Shown here: positions 30,668 to 42,388 of the stretch, piece by piece
Numbering within the stretch: the first letter of the stretch is position 1
Layout: each line of letters opens with the position of its first letter
Assembly (NCBI GenBank): GCA_009746045.1
Contig: RPFO01001947.1
Span: 32,501 to 80,813, forward strand
Reading direction: 5' to 3'
Length of the DNA: 48,313 nucleotides
Source of the DNA: Mesostigma viride
Lineage: Eukaryota > Streptophyta > Mesostigmatophyceae > Mesostigmatales > Mesostigmataceae
Notes under the pieces: generated by a model
Database searches by the model: none
Told to the model about the DNA's origin: nothing
The model's input: the letters and a program-made list of their open reading frames with translations, nothing else
Position numbers and translations under genes: made by a program

Positions 30668-33600
30668 CTGCACATGAGATAACGTGGCAGCAAGCAACGC
30701 AAGCAGGGGGAGAGGGATATGATGATTAACACACATATGCCGAAATGCCACGCGATGGTCACGCACAACAAGAGATGCCACATTAGCCGTCACCACCAGA
30801 GTCCACCCGCTTCCGCACCCAGCTCACCTGCGTGCCATTGCCGCAGGTCGCGAAGCATTCGGACCAGGCGGAGGTCAGGAAGAGCGGCGTGTCATTCTTG
30901 TCGGGCAGGCCCGGCGGTGGGCTCACGGCCCCAGAGGCAAACGGCGGCGGCAAGGACACGACCAGCGTCGGCGGGGGGGGAGACACAGTGGTGGCGGGCG
31001 GTGGTGGTGGTGACGATGGCGGTGGGCTGACGACGACCGGGGTGGCGCCGCCGCTGCCGCTGGGCGGTGGCGGCGACGCGACCGGCGGGCTCAGCACAAG
31101 CGGTGGCGGTAACGGGGATGGTGGCCGGCTGGCCATGGGCAGCGGCGGGGGTGCCGGCGGCGCGGCGCACACGCTGATGCCCGCGGCGCCCGAGTTGAGC
31201 GCGTTAAGTACGGAGATGATGTTCGGCAGGCGGGTGATGAGCTGCTGCGTGGACTCCACGATGGCAGCCACCACGGGCGGCGCGCTGGCGTCCGCCTCCA
31301 CGCTCGCGCGCGCGCGCACCCACTCCTGGATGTACTCGAGTAGCGCGCCGTTGAGGCAGCGCGCGTTCAGCACGGTCACCCACGCCGTGTCCACGATCGC
31401 GGTGCCCTGGTCAACAGGCCACGACTCGCTGGGCAGGATGGGCCACATGTATGGCACGTTGGCGCACGCGGGGGCGGCCGGCGGCGGCGGGCGAGTCGAC
31501 GGGGGTGGCGGCGGGGAGGCGTCAGTCGCGCACGCGGGCGTGGGCGGCTGGTACACGTAGGTCACGTGCACGGTGGCCCTGGCAGACGTCACGAACTGGC
31601 TGACCACGTTGCCCAGGCCGGTGATCGTGCTGGCGCTGTGCGCGGCCACACGCACCGAGACGGAGCCGGTGCCGATGAAGCGCGGCTCGGCCTGGAAACC
31701 CAGCGACGCGCTCGCCGACTTAAGCCCGGCCATGCGGTTGCCCGACATGCCCTGGAAGTCGAGGCTGCCGTCGTAGCGGCCCGCAACATCCTTGAACTCG
31801 CGTAAGGGCGCCACCTCGATGCGCGACGCGTCGAGGCCCGGCACGTCCGCGACCACGGTCGAGGCCAGCCGCACGGTCACTGTGCCGCCCTCCGCGTCTG
31901 TGCTCTCGTATGAGGCCAACCCGTCCAAGTCCGCCGTCAGGAGCAGCGCGACGCTGCGCAGCGCGCCCAGCGTCGGGTCAAACTGCGGCAGCGTGAGGAA
32001 GGTCTCCCAGTTGGTGGGCGCAAACCCGTACTGCGCCTGCGCCGTGATCTCGGCGAGCGCGGGCGTGGCGCCGGGCGGGCAGGGCGGCGGGGACGAGGCG
32101 GGCGGCGGTGGTGGGCCGGCCAGCGGCGCGCACGTCGGGTCGCTGTCCTCGTAGATGTAGGTGAGCGTCACGCGCGCGCGCGCACGCGTGGTGGTCTGCG
32201 CGATCACGTTCCCGGCTCCGTTCATGAGCGACGCGCCCACCGCGCTGGCCACAAACGTGACGTTGCCAGTGCCCGTGAAGGCGGCCAGCTCCGCTGGCGT
32301 GACCATCTCGCTTGCGGCGGTGTCACCCGCGGCGGCCGAGAGCTGCTCGCCCGAGCCGCCGTCAAAGTCGATCACGCCGTCGAACGCGCTCAGCTGCGTG
32401 GACAGGAGCCGCGTGGGCACGGCTGCCACATCCAGGCCAGAGGGTGCGTGCTCCACGCGCACGACGCTGCGCACCGTCACGCCCACGTCGGCGGCCATGT
32501 CCAGGTTCTCGATCGCCACCACGCCCGTCATGTCGCCGGAGACTGCGACGACCACCTTGGACAGCTTGCCACGCGCGGGGTCCAGCTGGGGAAACACAAA
32601 CGAGATCGGGCCCCAGTTGGTGGGCACAAACCCGTACGTGTCATTGTAGGCCAGCGTGTCGGCCATCGCGACCGTGCCGGGCGGGCACTCGTATGGCAGT
32701 GGCGGCGGCGGCGGTGACGGAGGCGGCGGCGGCGGCGTGCACTCGGGCTTGAGCGATGCAAACACGTAGCTCAGCGTGATGCCGATGGTGGCCGACACCG
32801 AGCTGTTCCAGTGGCCCTCCGCCAGCTGTGTCACAAAGCTGGTATCAGCGACCACGAGCCGCAGCGGCCACGTGCCGCCGACTCCGACCACGCGGTTGAG
32901 CACGTCGGCGTCCGTGATGGTCAGCGACGCGGTGCCAGACGCGGTGCCGCGGAACACGCCGCCCGAGCCAATATTGTCGACCACGCCGTCAAACGCGGGC
33001 ACGGGGCGGGACGCGGCGTCCTCCAGGTTGACTTGAGTGGACGTGGCGGATGCGCCCACCGCAACCTGCACGAGCGCCGCCACGTGGAGCTCGACATCCG
33101 GCAGCGCTACCGCCTGCTGGTTCTCGTACGCGAGCGTGCCCGTGAGGGTCACGGCCGCGTCCAGGACCACGCGGCGCAGGCCACGCAGCGCCGCGCCGTT
33201 GGGCAGGGAGAGCGGGTCGACCTGCGCAATCGAGACGGTGCCAGCGACGGGCGGCAGGTCTGAGAGCAGCACGGGCGCGCCCACGTGCCACGCCTCGGTG
33301 AAGCAGGCCTCCGCCGGCGGCGGCAGGGATGGCAATGGTGGCGGTGGCGAGGGTGATGGCGGCGGTGGCGAGGGTGATGGCGGCGGTGGTGAGGGTGATG
33401 GCGGCGGTGGCGGCGGGCGCAGCGGCGCGCACGCGCTCGCCTCGGTCATGTAGATGTACTCCACGGTGACCTCGGCGCGAGCGCTGGTGGTCAGCGCGGC
33501 GATCACGTTGCCAGCGCCGCTGATGAAGGACGCGCCGAACGCGCGCGCGGTGAGCAGCACCTGGCCGGTGCCCGTGAAGTAGGCCAGCCTGCCGTCGCTG

Positions 33601-36600
33601 ATGGAGACGCTGTTGGACGCGCTGCCATCCGCCTCGATGGCACCGCCAGACAGGCCCGCAAAGTCCAACTTGTTGTCGTAGTCGGCCACAAACACGTTTA
33701 TGACGCGCGTCGGGGTGGCCTCAGTCACCAGGCTGATCTCGGGCGCCTCGATGCGCACGATGCTGTTGACCGTCACCGTGGCGGTGGCGGCGGTGGCCAG
33801 GTTCTCAAAGCTCGCGTTGCCCCGCATGTACGCCAGCGTGGACACGACCACCTTGACCAGCGTGCCGCGTGCTGGGTCGAACTGGTCAAACAGCAACGGC
33901 ACGGGGCCCCAGTTGGTGGGCAGCATGCCGTACGAGTCGTTCTGGACGATGATGAGCTCCTCGGGGGCCTGGCCTGGTGGGCAAGGAGGTGGCGGTGGCG
34001 GCGGCGGTGGTGGCGATGGCGGCGGTGGGAACGGTGGCGGAGGTGGCGGTGGGAATGGGGAAGGTGGTGGCGGTGATGGTGGCGGTGGTGGTGATGGCGG
34101 CGGTGGGAACGGTGGCGGAGGTGGCGGTGGGGATGGTGAAGGTGGTGGCGGTGATGGCGGCGACGGAGGCGGTGGCAGTGGCCGCGGTGGCGCGCATGCC
34201 CCGCCATTGATCAGGTAGAAATAGTCCAGCGAGACCTCCATGCGGGCCGCCGTGTTGAGGAGGGCAATGAGGTTGCCAGCACCTGCCGTCCGAGAGTTGC
34301 CGCGGGCGTATGCCGCTAATGTCATCTGCCCAGTGCCGATGAACGCTGACAGCCGGCCATCGGCGATCGTCTCCGTGCGTGAGTCCTCTGCGCTGGCATC
34401 GACCTGTGAGCCCGACATGCCAGCCCAGTCAATCGAATTGTCGTAATCGCCTAGGCTCAGGGTCAGGTTGCGCGTCGGGCTCACGCTCACCGCAAAGATG
34501 AACGTGCTGTTGATGAGCTCGACCACCGCGTCCGAGCGCACCGTCACCAGCACGTCGGCCGTGCTGCCGAGGTTCTCGATCCTGGCGTCGCCCACCATGA
34601 AGGCGTGCGCCGTTACGAGCACGCGCACCAGCTGGCCTCGCGCCGGGTCAAACTGGGGGAAGATGAACGACCGGGGGCCCCAGTTGGTGGGCGCGATGCC
34701 GTACGAGTCATTGTAGCCGATGGAGAGCTCCTCCGGGGCCTGGCCAGGAGGGCAGGGAGGAGGGGGCGGTGGCGATGGCGGCGGTGATGGGGGTGGGGGC
34801 GAGGGCGGTGGAGGGGGAGATGGCGCAGAGGGGGACGGAGGTGGGGGTGGCGGCGGCGGCCCTGGCGGCGGTGGTGGCGGCGGCGACGGAGGCGGTGGCA
34901 GTGGCCGCGGTGGCGCGCATGCCCCGCCATTGATCAGGTAGAAATAGTCCAGCGAGACCTCCACGCGGGCCGCCGTGTTGAGGAGGGCGAAGAGGTTGCC
35001 AGCGCCTGCCGTCCGAGAGTTGCCACGCGCAACGGCTGAGAAGGTCATCTGCCCAGTTCCGATGAACGCTGACAGCCGGCCATCGGCGATCGTCTCCGTG
35101 CGCGAGTCCTCTGCGCTGGCATCGACCTGTGAGCCCGACATGCCAGCCCAGTCAATCGAATTGTCGTAATCGCCTAGGCTCAGGGTCAGGTTGCGCGTCG
35201 GGCTCACGCTCACCGCGAAGATCAACGTACTGTTGATGAGCTCGACCACCGCGTCCGAGCGCACCGTCACCAGCACGTCGGCCGTGTTGCCGAGGTTCTC
35301 GATCCTGGCGTCGCCCACCATGAAGGCGTGCGCCGTTACGAGCACGCGCACCAGCTGGCCTCGCGCCGGGTCAAACTGGGGGAAGATGAACGACCGGGGG
35401 CCCCAGTTGGTGGGCGCGATGCCGTACGAGTCGTTGTAGCCAATGGAGAGCTCCTCCGGGGCCTGGCCAGGAGGGCAGGGAGGAGGGGGCGGTGGCGATG
35501 GCGGCGGTGATGGGGGTGGGGGCGGAGACGGTGACTTGGGTGGCGGGCTGGGAGGTGGTGATGGGGGTGGTGCGTTGGGGGGTGCTGGGAATGCGTTAAT
35601 GCCTCGTGGCGCTGGTGGCAGAGGAGCCAGAGGTACCGGTGGTGGAGGAGCTGCCGGTGCCAGTGGATTCCCTGTGCTGGATGGTGGGGGCTGCAGCAGG
35701 GGAGGGGGTGGGGATGGGGGTGGGGAGGCTGACGGCGGTCGGGAAGGCGATGGTGGCGGGGATGGGGAGGGAGAAGGTGATGGCGGTGGTGGCGGGGAGG
35801 GCGGTGGGGAAGGCGATGGTGGCAGGGATGGTGGTGGAGAGGGCGATGGCGCTGGCGATGGGGATGGTGGCGGGGAAGGCGATGGTGGCGGGGAAGGCGA
35901 TGGTGGCGGGGATGGGGGTGGAGAGGGCGATGGCGGTGGGGATGGCGGTGGTGGCGGGGAAGGCGGTGCGAAAGGCGATGGTGGCGGGGATGGGGGTGGA
36001 GAGGGTGATGGCGGTGGTGGCGGGGAGGGCGGTGGGGAAGGCGATGGTGGCGGGGATGGTGGTGGAGAGGGCGATGGCGCTGGGGATGGGGATGGTGGCG
36101 GGGAAGGCGATGGTGGCGGGGATGGCGGTGGAGAGGGCGATGGCGGTGGAGAGGGCGATGGCGGTGGGGATGGCGGTGGTGGCGGGGAAGGCGGTGCGAA
36201 AGGTGATGGTGGCGGGGATGGGGGTGAAGAGGGTGATGGCGGTGGTGGCGGGGAGGGCGGTGGTGGAGGTGATGGTGGCGGGGATGGTGGTGGAGAGGGC
36301 GATGGCGCTGGGGATGGGGATGGTGGTGGTGGCAGAGGACGAGGTGGTGTGCACGGCGCACCGACCACCACGTACAGGTACTGGACCGTCATTTCCAGCC
36401 TTGCGTTAGTGACAAACTGCAGGAGAAGGTTGCCCGCGCTGGAAGCGTTGGAAGCACCGTATGCTGATGCAGTGAACGCAACCTGACCTGCGCCAACAAA
36501 CGCGTCCAGAAGGCTGCCGGTGATCACATCCGTGCGAGAGGCCGTTGCTGATGCCGTCATTTCGCGGCCAGAGGTCCCGCTAAAGTCTGCCACATTGTCA

Positions 36601-39236
36601 TAGGCACCCATGAAGGTCACGATGTTGCGGGTGGGTGCCACCTCCACACCAAACTGGGTGGGGTTTGCCTCCAGAGAGACCAGCACACGGCTGCGCACCA
36701 TCAGCAGCACCTGATCGCCATCACCCAGATTCTCTGCGCTCGCCACTCCATCCATGAAGGCGGTCAACGTGACCTGGACTTCCTTGAGTGCGCCCAAGCT
36801 GGCATCGAACTGATCAAACAGGAACCGGATCGGGCCCCAGTTGGTTGGACGAGGGCCAAATGCGTCCGCCTGCTGGATGACACCCTCGGGATATCCGCCC
36901 TCGGGGCATACGCAGGGCGCAGGTGGTGGTGATGGCGGTGGGGGAGATGGTGGTGGTGGCGGCGATGGTGGCGGTGGTGATGGTGATGGCGGTGGAGGAG
37001 ATGGTGGTGCTGGAGGCGATGGTGGTGGTGGCGGTGATGGCGGCGGTGGTGATGGCGGCAGTGGAGGTGATGGAGGTGGCGACGGGGGTGGTGCTGAAGG
37101 CGATGGTGGAGGTGGTGATGGAGGTGGTGGAGACGATGGTGGCAGTGGTGATGGTGGTGGTGGCGGCGGCGATGGCAGCGGTGGAGGAGAAGGTGGTGGT
37201 GGGGACGGCAGTGCAGGAGAAGGTGGCAGTGGTGGTGATGGCGGTGGGAGAGATGGTGGTGGTGGAGGCGATGGTGGCGGTGGTGATGGTGCTGGTGGCG
37301 GTGATGGCGGCGATGGAGATGGCTGAAGTGGAGGTGATGGAGGCGGAGGCGATGGTGGTGATGGAGGCGATGGTAAAGGTGGTGATGGTGGTGGTGAAGG
37401 CGATGATGGTGGGGGTGATGGTGTTGGTGGGGGCGATGGCGGCGCTGGAGATGGCGGCGGTGGAGGTGATGGTGGCGGGGGAGATGGTGGTGGTGCAGGC
37501 GATGGTGGCGGTGGTGATGGTGGTGGTGAGGGTGAGGGCGGTGGCGGTGATGGTACTGGGGGAGAGGGTGGCGAAGGTGCTGATGGAGGCGGGGGAGATG
37601 GCGGTGGCGGTGATGGAGGTGGTGGTGGCGATGGTGGCGGTGGTGATGGTGGTGGTGGCGGAGACGGTGGCGGAGGTGATGGTGGTAGCGGCGGCGACGG
37701 TGGCGGGGGAGAGGGTGGGGGGGGGGAATGGAGGTGGTGGAGATGGTGGTGGCGGCGGAGATGGTGGGGGTGGAGATGGTGGCGGTGGTGGTGATGGTGG
37801 TGGGGGAGAGGGTGGTGGCGGGGGTGATGGAGGTGGTGGAGAGGGAGGTGGTGGCGGTGATGGAGGTGGCGGCGACGGTGGTGGTGGAGGTGATGGCGGT
37901 GGTGGAGGTGGGGATGGTGGTGGTGGGGAGGGAGGAGGTGGGGAGGGCGGTGGGGGAGGTCGCGGGGGTGTGCACGGCGCACCGACCACCACGTACAGGT
38001 ACTGGACCGTCATTTCCAGCCTTGCATTAGTGACAAACTGCAGGAGAAGGTTGCCCGCGCTGGAGGCGCTAGAAGCACCGTACGCTGATGCAGTGAACGC
38101 AACCTGACCTGCGCCAACAAACGCGTCCAGAAGGCTGCCGGTGATCACATCCGTGCGAGAGGCCGTTGCTGATGCTGTCGTTTCCCGGCCAGAGGTCCCG
38201 CTAAAGTCTGCCACATTGTCATAGGCACCCATGAAGGTCACGATGTTGCGGGTGGGCGCAACCTCCACACCAAACTGGGTGGGGTTTGCCTCCAGGGAGA
38301 CCAGCACACGGCTGCGCACCATCAGCAGCACCAGATCACTATCACCCAGATTCTCTGCGCGCGACACTCCATCCATGAAGGCGGTCAACGTGACCTGGAC
38401 TTCCTTGAGTGCGCCCAAGCTGGCATCGAACTGATCAAACAGGAACCGGATCGGGCCCCAGTTGGTTGGACGAGGGCCAAATGCGTCCGCCTGCTGGATG
38501 ACACCCTCGGGATATCCGCCCTCGGGGCATACGTAGGGCGCAGGTGGTGGTGATGGCGGTGGGGGAGATGGTGGTGGTGGCGGCGATGGTGGCGGTGGTG
38601 GTGGCGGTGATGGCGGCGGTGGTGATGGCGGCAGTGGAGGTGATGGTGGCGGGGGCGATGGTGGTGCCGGAGGCGATGGTGGGGGTGGTGATGGAGGTGG
38701 CGACGGGGGTGGTGCGTTGGGGGGCGCTGGAAATGCATTTACGCTCCGGGGCGCTGGTGGCGGAGGAGCCAGAGGCACCGGTGGTGGAGCCGATGGGTTC
38801 TGTAGCGGCGGAGCAGAGGGCGGCGGCGGTGAGGGTAGTGGCGGTGGTGAGGGTGGTGGCGGTGAGGGTGGTGGCGGTGGAGAGGGTGGAGGCGGTGAGG
38901 GTGGTGGCGGTGGTGAGGGTGGTGGCGGTGAGGGTGGTGGCGGTGGTGAGGGTGGCGGTGGTGGTGAGGGTGGGGGTGGTGACAGTGGAAACGGTGGTGA
39001 GGGTGGGGGCGGTGAGGGTGGTAATGGTGGTGAGGGTGGGCGTGGCGAGGGTGGTGGTGGTGGAAAGGGTGGTGGTGGTGGCGATGGTGGGGGAGGGGGT
39101 GACGGTGGGGGTGGCGAGGGTGGTGGTGGTGGCGAAGGTGGTGGGGGGTGAGGGTGGGCGTGGCGAGGGGGGTGGTGGTGGAGAGGGTGGTGGTGGCGGA
39201 GGCCTTGGAGGTGGAGGACGTGCGGGGCCAACCAAT
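28280..39236 (-). CDS. Giant Pro-rich matrix protein: 8 anchor-E-like domains, TSP1, EGF, TM
   Basis: Two coding exons are visible: 30828 upstream, and 30667-28280 with the stop at 28280-28282. In N-to-C order: (NPPP)n region, SPPPP linkers alternating with eight ~185-residue domains, a ~105-residue Cys-bounded module (31160-31480), a Pro stalk, four TSP1 repeats, EGF, CGVCDG repeats, a second EGF, one TM helix and a ~150-residue tail. The domains carry PTNWGP, FDPxxG-L, ENL, YDxxxDFxGxSG, FxGTGQV and GAGN ... YxY. The Hyp-type linkers and TSP1/EGF modules imply a secreted, glycosylated, membrane-anchored wall protein. G-runs at 37717-37726 and ~39142 shift the frame. No signal peptide or true start is visible, so the gene probably continues rightward. 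Confidence 0.8.
30668..30827 (-). other. 160-bp intron inside TSP1 repeat 1
   Basis: Donor CAG|GTGAGC, acceptor GTGCAG|ACC, phase 0. Splicing joins WSECFATCGNGTQ to TRSVYC, giving the consensus C-G-x-G-x-Q-T-R-x-V-x-C of a TSP1 repeat, which confirms the junction. Confidence 0.93.
30828..37716 (-). CDS. Large exon: domains 2-8 and Pro-rich linkers
   Basis: Open for ~6.9 kb without an intron. Anchor-E-like domains, from first to last Cys: D2 36914-36351, D3 35477-34917, D4 34754-34194, D5 33983-33429, D6 33305-32739, D7 32687-32130, D8 32081-31530. D6 is the most diverged (starts ACFTEAWHVG, lacks PTNWGP). Linkers shrink toward the C-terminus: ~870 bp between D2 and D3, under 60 bp between D6, D7 and D8. 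The D2-D3 linker ends with PLPPAPRGINAFPAPPNAPP. After D8 come the Cys-bounded module CANVPYMWPILPSESWPVD ... SVCAAPP and a VSPPP stalk ending in the first half of TSP1 repeat 1. Read rightward past 37717 the frame turns to HHRHH nonsense. Confidence 0.9.
37727..39141 (-). CDS. Domain 1 and flanking linkers, +/-1 frame relative to rest
   Basis: Carries anchor-E-like domain D1 (38529-37972), beginning CPEGGYPEGVIQQADAFGPR and nearly identical to D2. Upstream lies a linker with VPLAPPPPAPRSVNAFPAPP and more SPPPP. The frame is open but offset from the downstream part at a run of ten G (37717-37726), and from the upstream part at a G6 run near 39142. Either the assembly has homopolymer errors or the gene is frame-broken. 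Confidence 0.8.
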
Positions 39237-40780
39237 GGCGGGTTGGGTGGTGGATTGGGTGGTGGGATGGGTGGTGGGTTGGGTGGTGGGTTGGGTGGTG
39301 GGTTGGGTGGTGGGTTGGGTGGCGGGTTGGGTGGCGGGTTGGGTGGCGGGTTGGGTGGCGGGTTGGGTGGCGGGTTGGGTGGCGGGTTGGGTGGCGGGTT
39401 GGGTGGCGGGTTGGGTGGCGGGTTGGGTGGTGGGTTGGGTGGTGGGTTGGGTGGTGGGTTGGGTGGTGGGTTGGGTGGCGGGTTGGGTGGCGGGTTGGGT
39501 GGTGGGTTGGGTGGTGGGTTGGGTGGTGGGTTGGGTGGTGGGTTGGGTGGTGGGTTGGGTGGTGGGTTGGGTGGTGGGTTGGGTGGTGGGTTGGGTGGTG
39601 GGTTGGGTGGTGGGTTGGGTGGTGGGTTGGGTGGTGGGTTGGGTGGTGGGTGTGGCGGCGGGTTGGGTGGTGGGTTGGGTGGTGGGTTGGGCGGTGGGTT
39701 GGGTGGTGGGTTGGGTGGTGGGTTGGGTGGTGGGTTGGGTGGTGGGTTGGGTGGCGGGTTGGGGGGGTTGGGTGGCGGGTTGGGTGGCGGGTTGGGTGGC
39801 GGGTTGGGTGGCGGGTTGGGTGGCGGGTTGGGTGGCGGGTTGGGTGGTGGGTTGGGTGGTGGGTGTGGTGGTGGGTTGGGTGGTGGGTGTGGCGGCGGGT
39901 TGGGTGGTGGGTTGGGTGGTGGGTTGGGTGGTGGGTTGGGTGGTGGGTTGGGTGGTGGGTCGGGTGGTGGGTAGGGTGGTGGGTTGGGTGGTGGGTTGGG
40001 TGGTGGGTTGGGTGGTGGGTTGGGTGGTGGGTGTGGCGGCGGGTTGGGTGGCGGGTTGGGTGGCGGGTTGGGTGGCGGGTTGGGTGGTGGGTTGGGTGGT
40101 GGGTTGGGTGGTGGGTTGGGTGGTGGGTTGGGTGGTGGGTTGGGTGGCGGGCTGGGTGGCGGGTTGGGTGGCGGGTTGGGTGGTGGGTTGGTGGTGGGTT
40201 GGGTGGCGGGTTGGGTGGCGGGTTGGGTGGCGGGTTGGGTGGCGGGTTGGGTGGTGGGTTGGGTGGTGGGTTGGGTGGTGGGTTGGGTGGTGGGTTGGGT
40301 GGTGGGTTGGGTGGCGGGTTGGGTGGTGGGTGGGGTGGTGGGTTGGGTGGTGGGTTGGGTGGTGGGTTGGGTGGTGGGTTGGGTGGTGGGTTGGGTGGTG
40401 GGTTGGGTGGTGGGTAGGGTGGTGGGTTGGGTGGTGGGTTGGGTGGTGGGTTGGGTGGTGGGTGTGGTGGTGGGTGTGGCGGCGGGTTGGGTGGCGGGTT
40501 GGGTGGCGGGTTGGGTGGTGGGTTGGGTGGTGGGTTGGGTGGTGGGTTGGGTGGTGGGTTGGGTGGTGGGTTGGGTGGTGGGTTGCGTGGCGGGTTGGGT
40601 GGCGGGTTGGGTGGCGGGTTGGGTGGTGGGTTGGGTGGCGGGTTGGGTGGCAGGTTGGGTGGCGGGTTGGGAGGTGGGTTGGGTGGTGGGTTGGGTGGTG
40701 GGTTGGGTGGTGGGTTGGGTGGTGGGTGCGGTGGTGGATTGGGTGGTGGGTGTGGTGGTGGGTTGGGTGGTGGATTGGGT

Positions 40781-40855
40781 GGTGCAGGGAATCGCCGGAT
40801 ATCAACAGGAGGTACAGGAGGCAGAGGGGGCACAGGCGCAGGGGAGGCGGGTTGG
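40781..40855 (-). other. Non-repeat spacer 1 in NPPP array
   Basis: Codes PPLPPVPPVDIRRFPAPPNP on the minus strand, then returns to NPPP. Similar in layout to the PLPPAPRGINAFPAPPN segments preceding domains 2 and 3, supporting a coding origin. Confidence 0.75.
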
Positions 40856-41590
40856 GTGGGTTGGGTGGCGGGTTGGGTGGTGGGTTGGGTGGTGGGTTGG
40901 GTGGTGGGTTGGGTGGCGGGTTGGGTGGCGGGTTGGGTGGCGGGTTGGGTGGCGGGTTGGGTGGCGGGTTGGGTGGCGGGTTGGGTGGCGGGTTGGGTGG
41001 TGGGTTGGGTGGCGGGTTGGGTGGCGGGTTGGGTGGTGGGTTGGGTGGTGGTTGGGTGGTGGGTTGGGTGGTGGGTTGGGTGGTGGGTTGGGTGGTGGGT
41101 TGGGTGGTGGGTTGGGTGGTGGGTTGGGTGGTGGGTTGGGTGGTGGGTTGGGTGGTGGGTTGGGTGGTGGGTTGGGTGGTGGGTTGGGTGGTGGGTTGGG
41201 TGGTGGGTTGGGTGGGGGTTGGGTGGTGGGTTGGGTGGTGGGTTGGGTGGCGGGTTGGGTGGTGGGTTGGGTGGTGGGTTGGGTGGTGGGTTGGGTGGTG
41301 GGTTGGGTGGTGGGTTGGGTGGTGGGTTGGGTGGTGGGTGTGGTGGTGGTTGGGGAGGTGGTTGGGGAGGTGGGTTGGGAGGTGGGTTGGGTGGTGGGTT
41401 GGGTGGTGGGTTGGGTGGTGGGTTGGGTGGTGGGTTGGGTGGTGGGTTGGGTGGTGGGTTGGGTGGTGGGTTGGGTGGTGGGTTGGGTGGTGGGTTGGGT
41501 GGTGGGTTGGGTGGTGGGTTGGGTGGTGGGATGGGTGGTGGGTTGGGTGGTGGGTTGGTGGTGGGTTGGGTGGTGGGTTGGGTGGTGGGT

Positions 41591-41680
41591 TGGGAGGAGG
41601 GTTAGGCGGTGTAGGGAAGCGCCGGATATCAACAGGAGGTACAGGAGGCAGAGGGGGACAGGCACAGGTGGAGGCGGGTT
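41591..41680 (-). other. Non-repeat spacer 2 in NPPP array
   Basis: Same module as spacer 1, reading PPVPPVDIRRFPTPPNPPP, ~810 bp further. One G fewer in the neighbouring G-run than spacer 3 changes the frame. Confidence 0.75.
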
Positions 41681-42299
41681 GGGTGGGTTGGGTGGTGGTT
41701 GGGTGGCGGGTTGGGTGGTGGGTTGGGTGGTGGGTTGGGTGGTGGGTTGGGTGGTGGGTTGGTGGTGGATTGGGTGGTGGGTTGGGTGGTGGGTTGGGTA
41801 GTGGGTTGGGTGGTGGGTTGGGTGGTGGTTGGGTGGTGGGTTGGGTGGTGGTTGGGTGGTGGGTTGGGTGGTGGGTTGGGTGGTGGGTTGGGTGGTGGGT
41901 TGGGTGGTGGGTTGGGTGGTGGGTTGGGTGGCGGGTTGGGTGGTGGGTTGGGTGGTGGGTTGGGTGGTGGATTGGGTGGTGGGTTGGGTGGTGGGTTGGG
42001 TGGTGGGTGTGGTGGTGGTTGGGGAGGTGGTTGGGGAGGTGGGTTGGGAGGTGGGTTGGGTGGTGGGTTGGGTGGTGGGTTGGGTGGTGGGTTGGGTGGT
42101 GGGTTGGGTGGTGGGTTGGGTGGTGGGTTGGGTGGTGGGTTGGGTGGTGGGTTGGGTGGTGGGTTGGGTGGTGGGTTGGGTGGTGGGTTGGGTGGTGGGT
42201 TGGGTGGTGGGTTGGGTGGTGGGTTGGGTGGTGGGTTGGGTGGTGGGATGGGTGGTGGGTTGGGTGGTGGGTTGGGTGGTGGGTTGGGTGGTGGTTGGG

Positions 42300-42388
42300 A
42301 GGAGGGTTAGGCGGTGTAGGGAAGCGCCGGATATCAACAGGAGGTACAGGAGGCAGAGGGGGGACAGGCGCAGGTGGAGGCGGTTGGG
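42300..42388 (-). other. Non-repeat spacer 3 in NPPP array
   Basis: Third copy of the VPPVDIRRFPTPPN module, ~710 bp beyond spacer 2. Both intervals contain the same variant block (GTGGTGGTTGGGGAGGTGG near 41341 and 42010), so a ~0.7-0.8-kb higher-order unit has been duplicated. Confidence 0.75.

Noticed and set aside
36764-37975. His-rich minus-strand frames (HHHRH, TTITT)
   Set aside because: They are the out-of-frame readings of the SPPPP linkers; real coding sense is in the neighbouring frame.
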